Shown here: positions 34,425-42,559 of the stretch, piece by piece
Numbering within the stretch: position 1 is the stretch's first letter
How the letters are laid out: the number at the start of each line of letters is the position of its first letter
Source: Borreliella afzelii
GTDB taxonomy: Bacteria > Spirochaetota > Spirochaetia > Borreliales > Borreliaceae
DNA: 54,214 nt
Assembly (NCBI RefSeq): GCF_014202295.1
Contig: NZ_JACHGM010000003.1
Location: 1 to 54,214 of the forward strand
Direction of reading: 5' to 3'
Position numbers and translations under genes: made by a program
Notes under the pieces: model-generated
Database searches by the model: none
What the model was told of the DNA's origin: nothing
What the model saw: only the letters and a program-made list of their open reading frames with translations

Positions 34425-34988
34425 GTGATTAAAAAACAAGCTACCAGATTAATAGAAGATGTTGTAAATCAAATTTCAAGCTTATCAAGTATTTCTAATT
34501 TTGTTTTACTTTTTCCAAGGCTTGATTTTAAAGGACTTGGGTACATTCCCCAACTGTTTTTTATTTTTGTAAAGCATGATCTAATAGAAGAGAATCTCTC
34601 AAGCATAAGTTCAGACCGTGCGGTAATTGATTTTACAAATACAAAAAGTGAATATGTGAACTTTAATATTACAACAAGGCCTGAGATTGTAACAATTAAT
34701 AAAGGGATTTTGTCATCTATTTATGATAAAACTTTACTAAGAGCGCTAAAAGAAACCCCTTTTATGAATAGTGTTTTAGAATTTAATAGTAATTTTATAA
34801 AAATGCAATTTAGGCAGAGGTTTAACTTAGGGGTTTATTACAGCATGTACAGTCCTTCAGTAGGATTTCACGAGGTAGTAAGTATTAATTTGTTAAAGCT
34901 TAAAGACACAGTTTATTTAGAAGAGGTAGAAGTTAGTTTGCAATTAAAAATTTGCAAAACGTTTAATATTTTAACCTATAAAGGTTAA
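34425..34988 (+). CDS. DUF792 protein, tail/baseplate component (BBA51)
   Basis: A 187-aa protein starting at GTG, 7 bases after AAAGAGGT. Beta-rich with FVLLFPRLDFKGLGYIPQLFFIFVK and VYYSMYSPSVGFHEVVSINLLKL. It follows the tape measure, where PBSX-like phages encode XkdP-type hub-linking proteins; no LysM motif is visible. A hairpin covering its stop codon (34965-34994) ends this part of the operon and BBA52-54 are inserted after it. Confidence 0.55.
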   Translation: MIKKQATRLIEDVVNQISSLSSISNFVLLFPRLDFKGLGYIPQLFFIFVKHDLIEENLSSISSDRAVIDFTNTKSEYVNFNITTRPEIVTINKGILSSIYDKTLLRALKETPFMNSVLEFNSNFIKMQFRQRFNLGVYYSMYSPSVGFHEVVSINLLKLKDTVYLEEVEVSLQLKICKTFNILTYKG

Positions 34989-34994
34989 AATATT
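34965..34994 (+). terminator. hairpin over the BBA51 stop codon
   Basis: AATATTTTAACCT / AGGTTAAAATATT, 13-bp perfect stem with a 4-base loop. It would separate the tail operon from the inserted BBA52-54 cassette. Confidence 0.65.
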
Positions 34995-35027
34995 AATTAA
35001 ACATAACTTAATATTGGGAGAATATTA

Positions 35028-35870
35028 ATGAGCCAATTTAAGCTTATTTTGATATTTGTTTTGTTTATTGTTTCAGCAACATATGCAACTGTGACAAGAC
35101 CATTTGATTTTAAAAAATGGAATTTTAAAAAAGATATAGATTTGGCCTATGTATTAATGTATGATATTGATAATGGGATTTTAATCAAATCTCAAGATAA
35201 AGCCGGCAACATTAAAAGTCAAGAAATACTTGCTAAACTTAATAAGTTGAATGTTTATTCTAATAGTTTGCATAAAACAATAAAAAAAAGACTTGCTAGG
35301 CGTAGATTCCAAAAAGAAGTGGAATTCCCGCTACTTAAGATCGTTAGAAAATATAAATATTTAACAAAAAATTATAAAAATAAAAGGTTTATTGAAAATC
35401 CAGAATATACAAAACTTATTGTAGAAAGAAGTATTAAAAAAGTTCTTTTTTTGGAAAACTATTTTCAATCTAAGTTTAAGAATGTGAAATTTCGTAAAAA
35501 GATTAAAAAAAGAATAGATGCTAATCAGAGTAGCTTAAAGTCTTTAAAGGGTAAAACTAACAGTCCAGTTGGATCGAAGTTTTCAAAGTCTAAAACACCA
35601 AAAAGATTACAAGGTTTAAAAAAATGCAACAAAAAACGAATCTTAAACAAGTATAATCTTAATAAGGTATATGACGAGTATAAAGACGAGCCAGAAAGCA
35701 GTACTTCAGACGAGCCAGAAAGCAGTGCTCCAGACGAACTAAACGGCAAAACCTCAGACGACGAGCCAGAAAGCAGTGACTCAGATGAAGACAGCCAGTA
35801 CAATGGGTTTAATGAAGAGACTGAAAGTGAAGATGAATTTTTTGATCTTCAAGAAGATCAATTTAACTAA
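35028..35870 (+). CDS. outer membrane protein BBA52
   Basis: A 280-aa protein with a cleavable signal (residues 1-20, ending SATYA), a very basic centre (residues 85-215) and a very acidic C-terminus with repeats DEPESS at about 222, 229 and 246, then SDSDEDS and EETESEDEFF. BBA52 of B31 is an outer membrane protein made in the tick and studied as a transmission-blocking antigen. The charge split suggests an intramolecular or partner contact, which is inference. TTGGGAGA precedes the ATG. It interrupts the phage tail operon. Confidence 0.82.
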   Translation: MSQFKLILIFVLFIVSATYATVTRPFDFKKWNFKKDIDLAYVLMYDIDNGILIKSQDKAGNIKSQEILAKLNKLNVYSNSLHKTIKKRLARRRFQKEVEFPLLKIVRKYKYLTKNYKNKRFIENPEYTKLIVERSIKKVLFLENYFQSKFKNVKFRKKIKKRIDANQSSLKSLKGKTNSPVGSKFSKSKTPKRLQGLKKCNKKRILNKYNLNKVYDEYKDEPESSTSDEPESSAPDELNGKTSDDEPESSDSDEDSQYNGFNEETESEDEFFDLQEDQFN

Positions 35871-35950
35871 ATTTTTTTAATTGAATATTTTATTTTGCTT
35901 TACTTTATAAAGCTTATCAAGCTAAAATAATTTTTATTTGGAGAATATTA

Positions 35951-36229
35951 ATGAAAAAATTAATTTTAATTTCTTTTTTTATTTTAAGCGTTACTGCGTA
36001 TTCTTACGATCTTCAAGATGATGAAGAGATTGCAGTCAAGTTTTTATACGAAGAAGTGAAAATTAGTGGCAATTTAACCGAAAGCCATTCTACTATTCCT
36101 TCTATTGAAAGTTTAATACAAAATATAATTAATAAAATAGGATCTGAGAATATTTTAAATATTGAGCACAATATAACTTTTAATGGTATTTCTGTAATGG
36201 TGACCTATAAAGTTAAAAAGCGCAGTTAG
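35951..36229 (+). CDS. exported hypothetical protein BBA53
   Basis: A 92-aa protein with a signal peptide (ending SVTAYS) and no lipobox. Its C-terminal half (IGSENILNIEHNITFNGISVMVTYK) is clearly related to that of BBA54 (IGSKNVLDINHKILFTGVEVVVMVIYK), so the pair are tandem duplicates. The pattern of helix, Asn-rich turn and two strands resembles a small alpha/beta domain. TTTGGAGA precedes the ATG. Unknown function; periplasmic or surface location. Confidence 0.72.
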   Translation: MKKLILISFFILSVTAYSYDLQDDEEIAVKFLYEEVKISGNLTESHSTIPSIESLIQNIINKIGSENILNIEHNITFNGISVMVTYKVKKRS

Positions 36230-36258
36230 CAAGATTGCAGGTTTAAGGTGAAAGATTT

Positions 36259-36531
36259 GTGAGAGAAGTTTTTTTAATTTTTATTTTATTTTTTTGTTTA
36301 GCTTGTAATTTACATTCCTATACTATTGGGAATGATGAAATTGTTAAGGTTGAAATTTTCAATTTTAAACTAAATCAGCAAAGATCTTTTGAAGAATTGG
36401 AGAGAGATTTAAAACTTTTCATTCAAAAGATAGGTTCAAAAAATGTTTTAGACATTAATCATAAAATCTTGTTCACAGGAGTAGAGGTTGTAGTGATGGT
36501 GATTTATAAATCAAATCCAGAAGAAGATTAA
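36259..36531 (+). CDS. exported hypothetical protein BBA54, paralog of BBA53
   Basis: A 90-aa protein starting at GTG with AAGGTG upstream, 29 bases after BBA53. The signal region ends FFCLACN, so lipidation at Cys16 is possible, unlike BBA53. The rest parallels BBA53. Probably cotranscribed with BBA52 and BBA53 as a cassette inside the tail gene series. Confidence 0.68.
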   Translation: MREVFLIFILFFCLACNLHSYTIGNDEIVKVEIFNFKLNQQRSFEELERDLKLFIQKIGSKNVLDINHKILFTGVEVVVMVIYKSNPEED

Positions 36532-36593
36532 ATTTTGCTAGTGATGTTAATTATTAGTTTGTTAATTTAAAAAAGGAGTTTTATTTAAAAAGG

Positions 36594-37532
36594 ATGTTAA
36601 TATTTCAATATGATTTTAAGATTGAATTTTACAATACAGTCGATTCTAAGAATAGTATTGGTGGGAGACTTGCAGGCTTAAGGCCCAGAGTTGTTATTGT
36701 CACTCAAAATGGTGCTCCCGATTTGAATATTGTTATTCAAAATACATATTCTTTGAATAATTTAATAATTAGCAAAAAAACCAAACTTCAAATTTTTAAT
36801 GTACCTTTAAATTTTTCTGATTTTAAGAGTGCAGATATTGTAAAAATTTATTATAAGAAGTTTACGCATCAGCAAGAGTATCAATTTATTATGGCTGGGT
36901 ATTTAGGAGCACCTGTTGAAAAAATTGGCGGGTCTGAGAATTTTAGTTTTGAGTGTGAACTTTACCTTTTATCCAGGGATACCTTTTTAGAGAGAAAGTT
37001 TGAATATAAAAATTTTAAGGGGAGTACTATTGCTGATGCAATAAATTATGTGTTTAAGGACAAAGCAATCTTTTGTATGAATGAACTTGAAAAAACAAAA
37101 GTAATTAATGAGAGCTTTGCTTGTAATTCTCCAAAAGGATTAATAGAGCACTTAATTCGACTAGGATACGTTGATTCTGTTATTGTTGAGATTGGAAATC
37201 TTGGGCAAGACGTTGATTCGAAATTTATTTTTACGAATTTTGGACAATTTATTTCTGGTGAGTACAAAAGACTTGAAGATTATGGACTTTTGTTTGTCCC
37301 CCAAAGAGATTCTGAAGTTTTTAAGAATCCTAATTTAAGCTTATATCAAGCACAAGTAATGTTTACGCACAACATTAAGATTGGAGACAATCTAAGCTTT
37401 AAAGACAGGCAAGGGAATAATATTTATTGTAAGGTTAAAAATACTAGTGCTAGACTAAGTAGCACTAGGGAGTGTGTTTTAAATCTTGAGCTTTACTGTG
37501 AAGATAAAAAAGGAATGTATTATGGAAAATAA
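36594..37532 (+). CDS. DUF693 protein, probable baseplate hub (BBA55)
   Basis: A 312-aa beta-rich protein. VDSKNSIGGRLAGLRPRVVIVTQNG and later NIKIGDNLSFKDRQGNNIYCKVKNTSARLS match the layout of XkdQ/gpD-like hub proteins. It resumes the phage tail series after BBA52-54. The ATG at 36594 has AAAAAGG directly before it and AAAGGAG 15 bases earlier, so the start is not certain. Its last bases overlap the next gene. Confidence 0.58.
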   Translation: MLIFQYDFKIEFYNTVDSKNSIGGRLAGLRPRVVIVTQNGAPDLNIVIQNTYSLNNLIISKKTKLQIFNVPLNFSDFKSADIVKIYYKKFTHQQEYQFIMAGYLGAPVEKIGGSENFSFECELYLLSRDTFLERKFEYKNFKGSTIADAINYVFKDKAIFCMNELEKTKVINESFACNSPKGLIEHLIRLGYVDSVIVEIGNLGQDVDSKFIFTNFGQFISGEYKRLEDYGLLFVPQRDSEVFKNPNLSLYQAQVMFTHNIKIGDNLSFKDRQGNNIYCKVKNTSARLSSTRECVLNLELYCEDKKGMYYGK

Positions 37533-38085
37533 TGTTTATGGGTTGGGTAGTTTAAAAGGTTCTTCTGTTGGCGCGTTAAAGCAGTATTTTTTTGAGAATG
37601 TGTTTATTTGCAGAGTAGGTATTATTAAAAGTTTTGATTTTAAAACCCAAACAGGGATTGTTACTATTAAAGAGTATGAGGGGTTAGAGATTAGTACTAG
37701 AAATATATCTAATTTTAATCTTGATTTAGCAGAAGAAGATGAAGTGGTTTTGCTTCAAAGTAATTTTAATATTTTCCAAGAAAGCGATAATAATCATTTT
37801 GACAAAAATTATTATTATATTTTAAGTGTTCTTAATCCCAAGAAAATTGGTATTAAGCTTAATGAGCTTAAAGTGAGCCTAGAAGAGTTTGATACACAAA
37901 GCGAAAATATAAAATTTAAAGGGAAAAAATTGATTATTGATGTAGATAGTATTGAAATTAAAGGTAATTTAAAGATTAATGGAACTAATTTCGAGAATCA
38001 TATGCACAGTTCTGGTACTTTAACGTATGTTAATAGCAGTGGTGCGCCAACAGTTACAACTGGAAAAACAGGTCCTCTTGTTTGA
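37522..38085 (+). CDS. DUF777 protein, probable baseplate spike (BBA56)
   Basis: A 187-aa protein from the ATG at 37522, chosen for AAAAAGGAA nearby and its overlap with the prior stop; a longer frame to 37486 has no binding site. An OB-like N-terminal part (VFICRVGIIKSFDFKTQTGIVTIKEYEGLEI) then a repeated IKG/IKIN beta pattern and a glycine-rich end with MHSSGTLTYVNSSG resemble gpV-type membrane-piercing spikes (XkdR-like, His at the tip). Last phage gene in this half; the next gene in phage order is BBA08 at the other end. Confidence 0.6.
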   Translation: MENNVYGLGSLKGSSVGALKQYFFENVFICRVGIIKSFDFKTQTGIVTIKEYEGLEISTRNISNFNLDLAEEDEVVLLQSNFNIFQESDNNHFDKNYYYILSVLNPKKIGIKLNELKVSLEEFDTQSENIKFKGKKLIIDVDSIEIKGNLKINGTNFENHMHSSGTLTYVNSSGAPTVTTGKTGPLV

Positions 38086-38148
38086 ATAAGTACGCAAAAT
38101 CACTAATTCACAACTTAAGATTTAAGTATAAGCTTGTTAACAAGGTTT

Positions 38149-39348
38149 TTAGTGGGCATTTTCTACTAATGAGATTAAATTTCTTACTTGGCTTGTAAAC
38201 TCTTTTGTTGCGTCAATTATTTTGCTGATATTGCTGGTTGTTAATTTAGAGTGAACTTCTAGCTGATCTTTTGTGTTTTTGTATTCATTTTTTACTTTGG
38301 TAAATTTTTCAGCCAAAACTTTATACTCCTGGGCTACTGATTTGTTGTAAAGCTTTGGGTTTGGATGAAACTTTGATCCTAAGTCCCAGTTTATTTGGCT
38401 TGAGTTTTCTTGTTCTTGCCATTTGTTAGCAGCATCCAGGACTTGTTTTATGGTGCTTGTTCCTAAAGGATCTTTAGTCTCTTCAAAAATAAGTTCACTT
38501 TTTTTGAGCTTTTCAAGCAATTTATTTTTTGTTTTTTCTATATTCTCAGTATTAATATTATTGGCGGACGTGTTGTTTGATGTGTTTGCAGAGCTTTGCT
38601 CTTTTGATAAATTTTCAATTTCATTCTCAATCTCAAGATCTTTGGATGTTTCTAAATTTTTTATTGCATTTAGTGTTTTATCTAGAGATTCTCTAACTTG
38701 TTCTGCGTATTCTTTTGTTATAAAGTTGCCATCTTCGCTTAAGTATGTGCTTTGTTTTTGGAATTGAATTTGTGTAGAGGTTTTTGTACTTTCGTTTAAA
38801 GTGCTATTTTCTTCTTTTTGGTCAAAGATTTTGTCTTTGATATTAATGTTAGTCTCTTCTTCGATTGGATTAAGTATTTCTTGCTCTTCGGCGTTGCTTG
38901 AAATTTTGAATTCTATTGTGGTTAGATGTAAAGGCTTTTTATTTGGGTCTAATTCTTGCTCTGCAATTTCATCAGGAGCCCCGATTAACAATAATTTTTC
39001 TTGTATTTTTGCAATTTCTTCTTCTGATTTGGCTATATTTGTGTCTTCTAGTGGGATTAAGATTTCGCTGTTTGATTCGGATTTTAATGGAAATTCTTGT
39101 TTTCCAAGTTCAATTTTTTCAATTTCTAAAATAGGAGGGGTACTTTTATTTATATTTGCTTCAAGTTCTTTTTTAAAGTCTGATTCAATTTGTAAGCTAT
39201 TCTTAATGACTTCTGAAATATTTTGTAATTTATATTCGTTTAAGGCTTTGTTTTTGTCATTTGTATTCATATTAGCATTACAGCTAATAATCAGCAGTGG
39301 TGCAAGCATTAAAAATTTGTTTAAAATTTTAATAAGCTTGTCTTTCAA
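38149..39348 (-). CDS. lipoprotein BBA57
   Basis: A 399-aa lipoprotein: signal ending PLLIISC (Cys23), a long acidic, Glu/Ile/Asn-rich, likely extended middle (residues 45-265) and a helical C-terminal domain of about 130 residues (KLLEKLKKSELIFEETKDPLGTS and on). BBA57 of B31 has been reported as a lipoprotein supporting early infection and dissemination. AAAAGGAG precedes the ATG on the minus strand. Antisense ORFs of up to 188 codons on the plus strand are shadows of its composition. Confidence 0.82.
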   Translation of the reverse strand: MKDKLIKILNKFLMLAPLLIISCNANMNTNDKNKALNEYKLQNISEVIKNSLQIESDFKKELEANINKSTPPILEIEKIELGKQEFPLKSESNSEILIPLEDTNIAKSEEEIAKIQEKLLLIGAPDEIAEQELDPNKKPLHLTTIEFKISSNAEEQEILNPIEEETNINIKDKIFDQKEENSTLNESTKTSTQIQFQKQSTYLSEDGNFITKEYAEQVRESLDKTLNAIKNLETSKDLEIENEIENLSKEQSSANTSNNTSANNINTENIEKTKNKLLEKLKKSELIFEETKDPLGTSTIKQVLDAANKWQEQENSSQINWDLGSKFHPNPKLYNKSVAQEYKVLAEKFTKVKNEYKNTKDQLEVHSKLTTSNISKIIDATKEFTSQVRNLISLVENAH

Positions 39349-39437
39349 AGCCTTGTACTCCTTTTAAAACAGAATATTGAGAAACATTATACTACATTTT
39401 ATTGGATTTTGATTAAGATTTTAATATTAAAACATAA

Positions 39438-39460
39438 AAAATCCCCTATCAAGGGGATTT
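39438..39460. terminator. hairpin AAATCCCC / GGGGATTT
   Basis: Eight-bp stem with a 6-base loop, A run on the left side (T run for minus-strand transcripts). It would end transcripts reading leftward from the BBA59 side before BBA57. Confidence 0.6.
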
Positions 39461-39533
39461 AAGGGGGTATCATAGATTTTATGTTATTTTTTTTAATTTT
39501 TTATTCTTACTATTTGTAGAAATTCAATACTTT

Positions 39534-39713
39534 TTAGTGTTTTACCTTTGGTTTATCTGTAATTTGGCGTCGAAGTACTGGCGCTGCTTTAAATTATTTT
39601 TACATAATTTTTTCAAAACTCTCAGCACCATGCTTCTCTTTTAATATTGATGCAAAGGATTTGCTTTGTACTAAGTGTACAGCATACTTTAAATTTTTCA
39701 GATTTATTAACAA
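39534..39713 (-). pseudogene. degenerate coding remnant with two in-frame stops
   Basis: Sixty codons on the minus strand in one frame that read like real protein (SKSFASILKEKHGAESFEKIM, then stop-K-stop, then FKAAPVLRRQITDKPKVKH) and end in a stop. There is no ATG; TTG at 39711-39713 is the upstream limit I used. The two TAA codons lie three codons apart in the middle. I do not recognise the family. It occupies the place where B31 has BBA58, but I cannot confirm homology. Confidence 0.45.
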
Positions 39714-39747
39714 AGGAGAACATCGGAGGTAATTCGATGTTCCTTTG
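39712..39747. terminator. hairpin AAAGGAGAACATCG / CGATGTTCCTTTG
   Basis: Thirteen paired bases with one bulge and a 9-base loop, about 95 bases downstream of BBA59 (minus strand). Probable terminator of BBA59. Confidence 0.6.
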
Positions 39748-39840
39748 AATATATTAAAATATATTTTAATATAAGCTTTAAATTATTAATCTTATTAATC
39801 TAGTAAAATATTTTTTAAATATTAAAATGATTTGATTATT

Positions 39841-40074
39841 TTACTCAAGCTCTTCTGCAGCATTTTCGTCGCCGTCTTCTTCCTCTTCTTGATCATTGGC
39901 ATTTTCTTTAGTTTTGGACTTTGAGCATGAACTTTTATTTTGTGCATCTTTTTTTTCTTGGTCCAATTCGTTCACCATATTATCAAGAAGATAATCTATT
40001 AAAACCCCACGACCAATTGCGCTACAAGACATCATAAATATTAAAAACGAAATAAGTATTATTTTTTTAACCAT
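39841..40074 (-). CDS. lipoprotein BBA59
   Basis: A 77-aa lipoprotein: signal ending IFMMSC (Cys17), short helix (IDYLLDNMVNELDQEKK), then a very acidic tail (NDQEEEEDGDENAAEELE). AAAGGAAT precedes the ATG. It corresponds to BBA59, described as a lipoprotein of unknown function. It shares its strand with BBA60 and BBA57 but terminator-like hairpins lie around it. Confidence 0.72.
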   Translation of the reverse strand: MVKKIILISFLIFMMSCSAIGRGVLIDYLLDNMVNELDQEKKDAQNKSSCSKSKTKENANDQEEEEDGDENAAEELE

Positions 40075-40170
40075 TTAATCATTCCTTTAACCTAAGCAAT
40101 TTAAATGTAATTATATATCATATGATTTTAATTATCAATTAAATAGATGTTATTTTAAAGTTTAATATTA

Positions 40171-40932
40171 TTAGATATATTCATTTTGAATGACCGATTT
40201 TAGATTATTTTTATCTGTTAATATTTCTAAGATTTTATTGAAATTTTTGTTCATTTTAAAGATTTGATTGTGAGGCAATAGGTCTAATTCTATGCTGTTT
40301 TCGCGAATAGACACTTTATTGTAATCTATTGAATGGTAATCTTTTTTATTTTTTATTTGGAATCTATAGATAGGATTTGTGTACTGCTCACCCACACCCT
40401 TTTTAATTATATCTTTAAGTCCGAGTAAAACATAATCTTTGGGCTTATGGAAGTCGTTTGGGGGATTGAGCATAATGTTAATAATATTGTTATTATTTTC
40501 GGGTTTAAGGTTTAAAACAAATAATAGATCTTGATTTTGGAAAAAATTCTCAATATTTTGAATTTCTTTAAGTTTTTTAAAAGTAAATCCTTTAGTTTGT
40601 TTTGAGTCTAACAATTCTTTATTTATTAAGATGCTCAAAGATTCTACTTTTCCTTGTGTAGATAAGATTTTATCCTCTGCTTGTTGAAATTCATGTTCTC
40701 TGTTAATGCTAAAATCAATAGTGAATGTTTGAATCGGATAAGCTTGTTTATAGTAATTTTTAATGCTTATTGGGTTTTGATTTGATGCTCTTATTTCGAC
40801 TCTTTGAATCGATGCTACCGAGATTATTTTTGCTGCGGGTTTTTCTTCTTTAATTTTTTCTTCTTTGTTTGTAAATAGATTACAGGACAATATTAGAGTT
40901 TTTAACAATATTAAAATTACCTTTTTACCCAT
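40171..40932 (-). CDS. surface lipoprotein P27 (BBA60)
   Basis: A 253-aa lipoprotein: signal ending TLILSC (Cys17), Lys/Glu-rich tether, then a mixed alpha/beta domain with GKVESLSILINKELL and IEYDLLPH-like strands, closing with ILEILTDKNNLKSVI. It corresponds to the P27 surface lipoprotein of lp54. Function unknown. The neighbouring BBA61 is a paralog over most of the length. AAGGAGCAAT precedes the ATG. Confidence 0.78.
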   Translation of the reverse strand: MGKKVILILLKTLILSCNLFTNKEEKIKEEKPAAKIISVASIQRVEIRASNQNPISIKNYYKQAYPIQTFTIDFSINREHEFQQAEDKILSTQGKVESLSILINKELLDSKQTKGFTFKKLKEIQNIENFFQNQDLLFVLNLKPENNNNIINIMLNPPNDFHKPKDYVLLGLKDIIKKGVGEQYTNPIYRFQIKNKKDYHSIDYNKVSIRENSIELDLLPHNQIFKMNKNFNKILEILTDKNNLKSVIQNEYI

Positions 40933-41300
40933 TTATTGCTCCTTACCCTTTATATATATTATATATTATTCATAATAATTAATAACTTATATTAAGTTTT
41001 ATTAGATTGAAAATATTAAAAATATTAAAAATATTAAAAAATAGTAGACATTAATTTTTGCAAAAAGAAGTTCTTTAATACAATATAAGAACTTCTTTGG
41101 AGGTATTAGAAAGTATAGTGTTATGTGTATTATTTTAACAAGCCACAGTTTTGGTATAATGTTGTGGTTATTAAAGTATAGCTCATTTTTTAAAAGATGA
41201 ATTTTTACTTATTTATTGAAATTTATACAAAGAGGACTCGCAGTAAGAGCCTCTTTGAAACGTGTGTGGGAAGTGTTTAATAATTGATTTTTTATTTAAA
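40933..41300. other. intergenic region between BBA60 and BBA61
   Basis: No credible ORF. It holds a short AATATTAAA direct repeat (about 41010-41040), a 12-bp hairpin AAAGAAGTTCTT / AAGAACTTCTTT at 41064-41098, and a CAAAGAGG / CCTCTTTG hairpin with inner CTC/GAG at 41229-41258 that likely terminates BBA61. The part right of 41098 could carry the BBA60 leader or a small RNA, but nothing specific shows it. Confidence 0.5.
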
Positions 41301-41927
41301 TTATTTGATAAATTCTCTTAATTTTGAAGCATCGGTTAATATTTTTAGTGTATCGTAAATGTTTTGACTTACTTTGATGTAATATTTTTTATTAGAATAA
41401 GGAGAGTAGATAAGTTTAACCTTGTATAGGCTTTTTTGGAATTTAGTAAAGTTTAGATATTTCCAGCTATAATTGGTTGATACATAAAATGAGCTTCCAA
41501 ATTGCAAATCACCAGATTTATCTTTATTTAGGATAGCTTGATTTATGCTTAATAAGCTGTGGTAATGAAACAAAGGCATTAAATTGATTTCTCTTTTTTG
41601 TTTATCTTCAAAATTCAAACAACATCTTATGTAATTATTTTCATAAAAATAATTAAAATCATCATGGTTTTTCAATTTAAGTAGATTTTTCAAACCTTTT
41701 TTATCCATAGTATTTTTGTGAGCCAATATGCTTATTGATTTTAGCTTACCTTTTGTGAGTGTGATTTTGTCGTATTGACCTAAATATTGTGCTTCTGATT
41801 TTATTTCAATTGATGCATTTGATTTGATATTATAAGTTCTAATATAAAATTGTGTAAAAAGAATAGGATTTAAGGGTTTTATATATTTTCTTTTGTAAAC
41901 CAGATTATTTTTAAATAATACATTCAT
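41301..41927 (-). CDS. BBA61, P27 paralog without a lipoprotein signal
   Basis: A 208-aa protein that aligns with the BBA60 domain: GKLKSISILAHKNTMDKKGLKNLLKLKNHDDF against GKVESLSILINKELLDSKQTKGFTFKKLKEIQNIENF, and ILTDASKLREFI against ILTDKNNLKSVI. Its N-terminus (MNVLFKNNLVYKRKYIKPL) has neither a hydrophobic core nor a lipobox, and I see no signal coded in the other frames upstream. AAGAGATA precedes the ATG. It would stay in the cytoplasm unless another start is used. Confidence 0.68.
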   Translation of the reverse strand: MNVLFKNNLVYKRKYIKPLNPILFTQFYIRTYNIKSNASIEIKSEAQYLGQYDKITLTKGKLKSISILAHKNTMDKKGLKNLLKLKNHDDFNYFYENNYIRCCLNFEDKQKREINLMPLFHYHSLLSINQAILNKDKSGDLQFGSSFYVSTNYSWKYLNFTKFQKSLYKVKLIYSPYSNKKYYIKVSQNIYDTLKILTDASKLREFIK

Positions 41928-42175
41928 ATTTATCTCTTATAATATTAAAATTGTTTAATTTTTTTTTAAAACTGTTCAAAGTTGTGTACATATCAATAAT
42001 TTAATTATTCCTCAGTCCAAATCTATTTACATAGAATATCATTTTATACAGATTTTATCAATAGTTTGTACATCATTTTATAATATTTTTTTTTGAAATA
42101 AAAAACTAATTAATATTGATTATTTTAAAATTATATTTTAATATAGTATAAATTCTAAATAAGGAGAATTAAATA

Positions 42176-42355
42176 ATGACAAAATTAATGTATACTATGT
42201 TTTTAAGTGCAATATTATTTGTTGCTTGCGAAACTACAAAAATTTCAGATGAAATGGAAAATACTCTCGAAGAGGATTCAAAAGTTACAACTCCAATGCC
42301 AGAGAAATCTATGAAATCAACAACTAAACAACCTATGAAGTCAATGAAAAAGTAA
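42176..42355 (+). CDS. lp6.6: lipoprotein Lp6.6 (BBA62)
   Basis: A 59-aa lipoprotein: signal ending LFVAC (Cys18), acidic segment (SDEMENTLEEDSK), then a Lys/Met/Thr/Pro repeat-like end (MKSTTKQPMKSMKK). AAGGAGAA precedes the ATG at 7 bases. It matches Lp6.6 of B31, an abundant subsurface lipoprotein expressed in the tick phase and found in outer membrane complexes, down-regulated in the mammal. Lone plus-strand gene between minus-strand blocks. Confidence 0.92.
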   Translation: MTKLMYTMFLSAILFVACETTKISDEMENTLEEDSKVTTPMPEKSMKSTTKQPMKSMKK

Positions 42356-42510
42356 TAAGTTTTACTTTTTCATGAATTTAGAACACAATACTAGCAATTA
42401 TTTTAAAAAACTTTTTTGATAAATTTTATTAAAAAAGTTTTTATTTATTACAGTTTTTATGTATTACCATTAATAATAGAAAAGTTTTTAAAAAAATTAA
42501 ATATAAAAAA

Positions 42511-42537
42511 AGAAAGAGACCCAAAGAGTCTCTTTCT
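42511..42537 (-). terminator. terminator after BBA64
   Basis: AGAAAGAGAC / GTCTCTTTCT, 10-bp stem, with A tract to its left giving a U run for minus-strand transcripts. Confidence 0.75.
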
Positions 42538-42559
42538 CATTTTGGATCGCAAACCAATA

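Noticed and set aside
38801..39367. 188-codon plus-strand ORF opposite BBA57
   Set aside because: Fully inside BBA57 on the other strand, Ser/Leu/Ile-rich shadow composition, no ribosome binding site.
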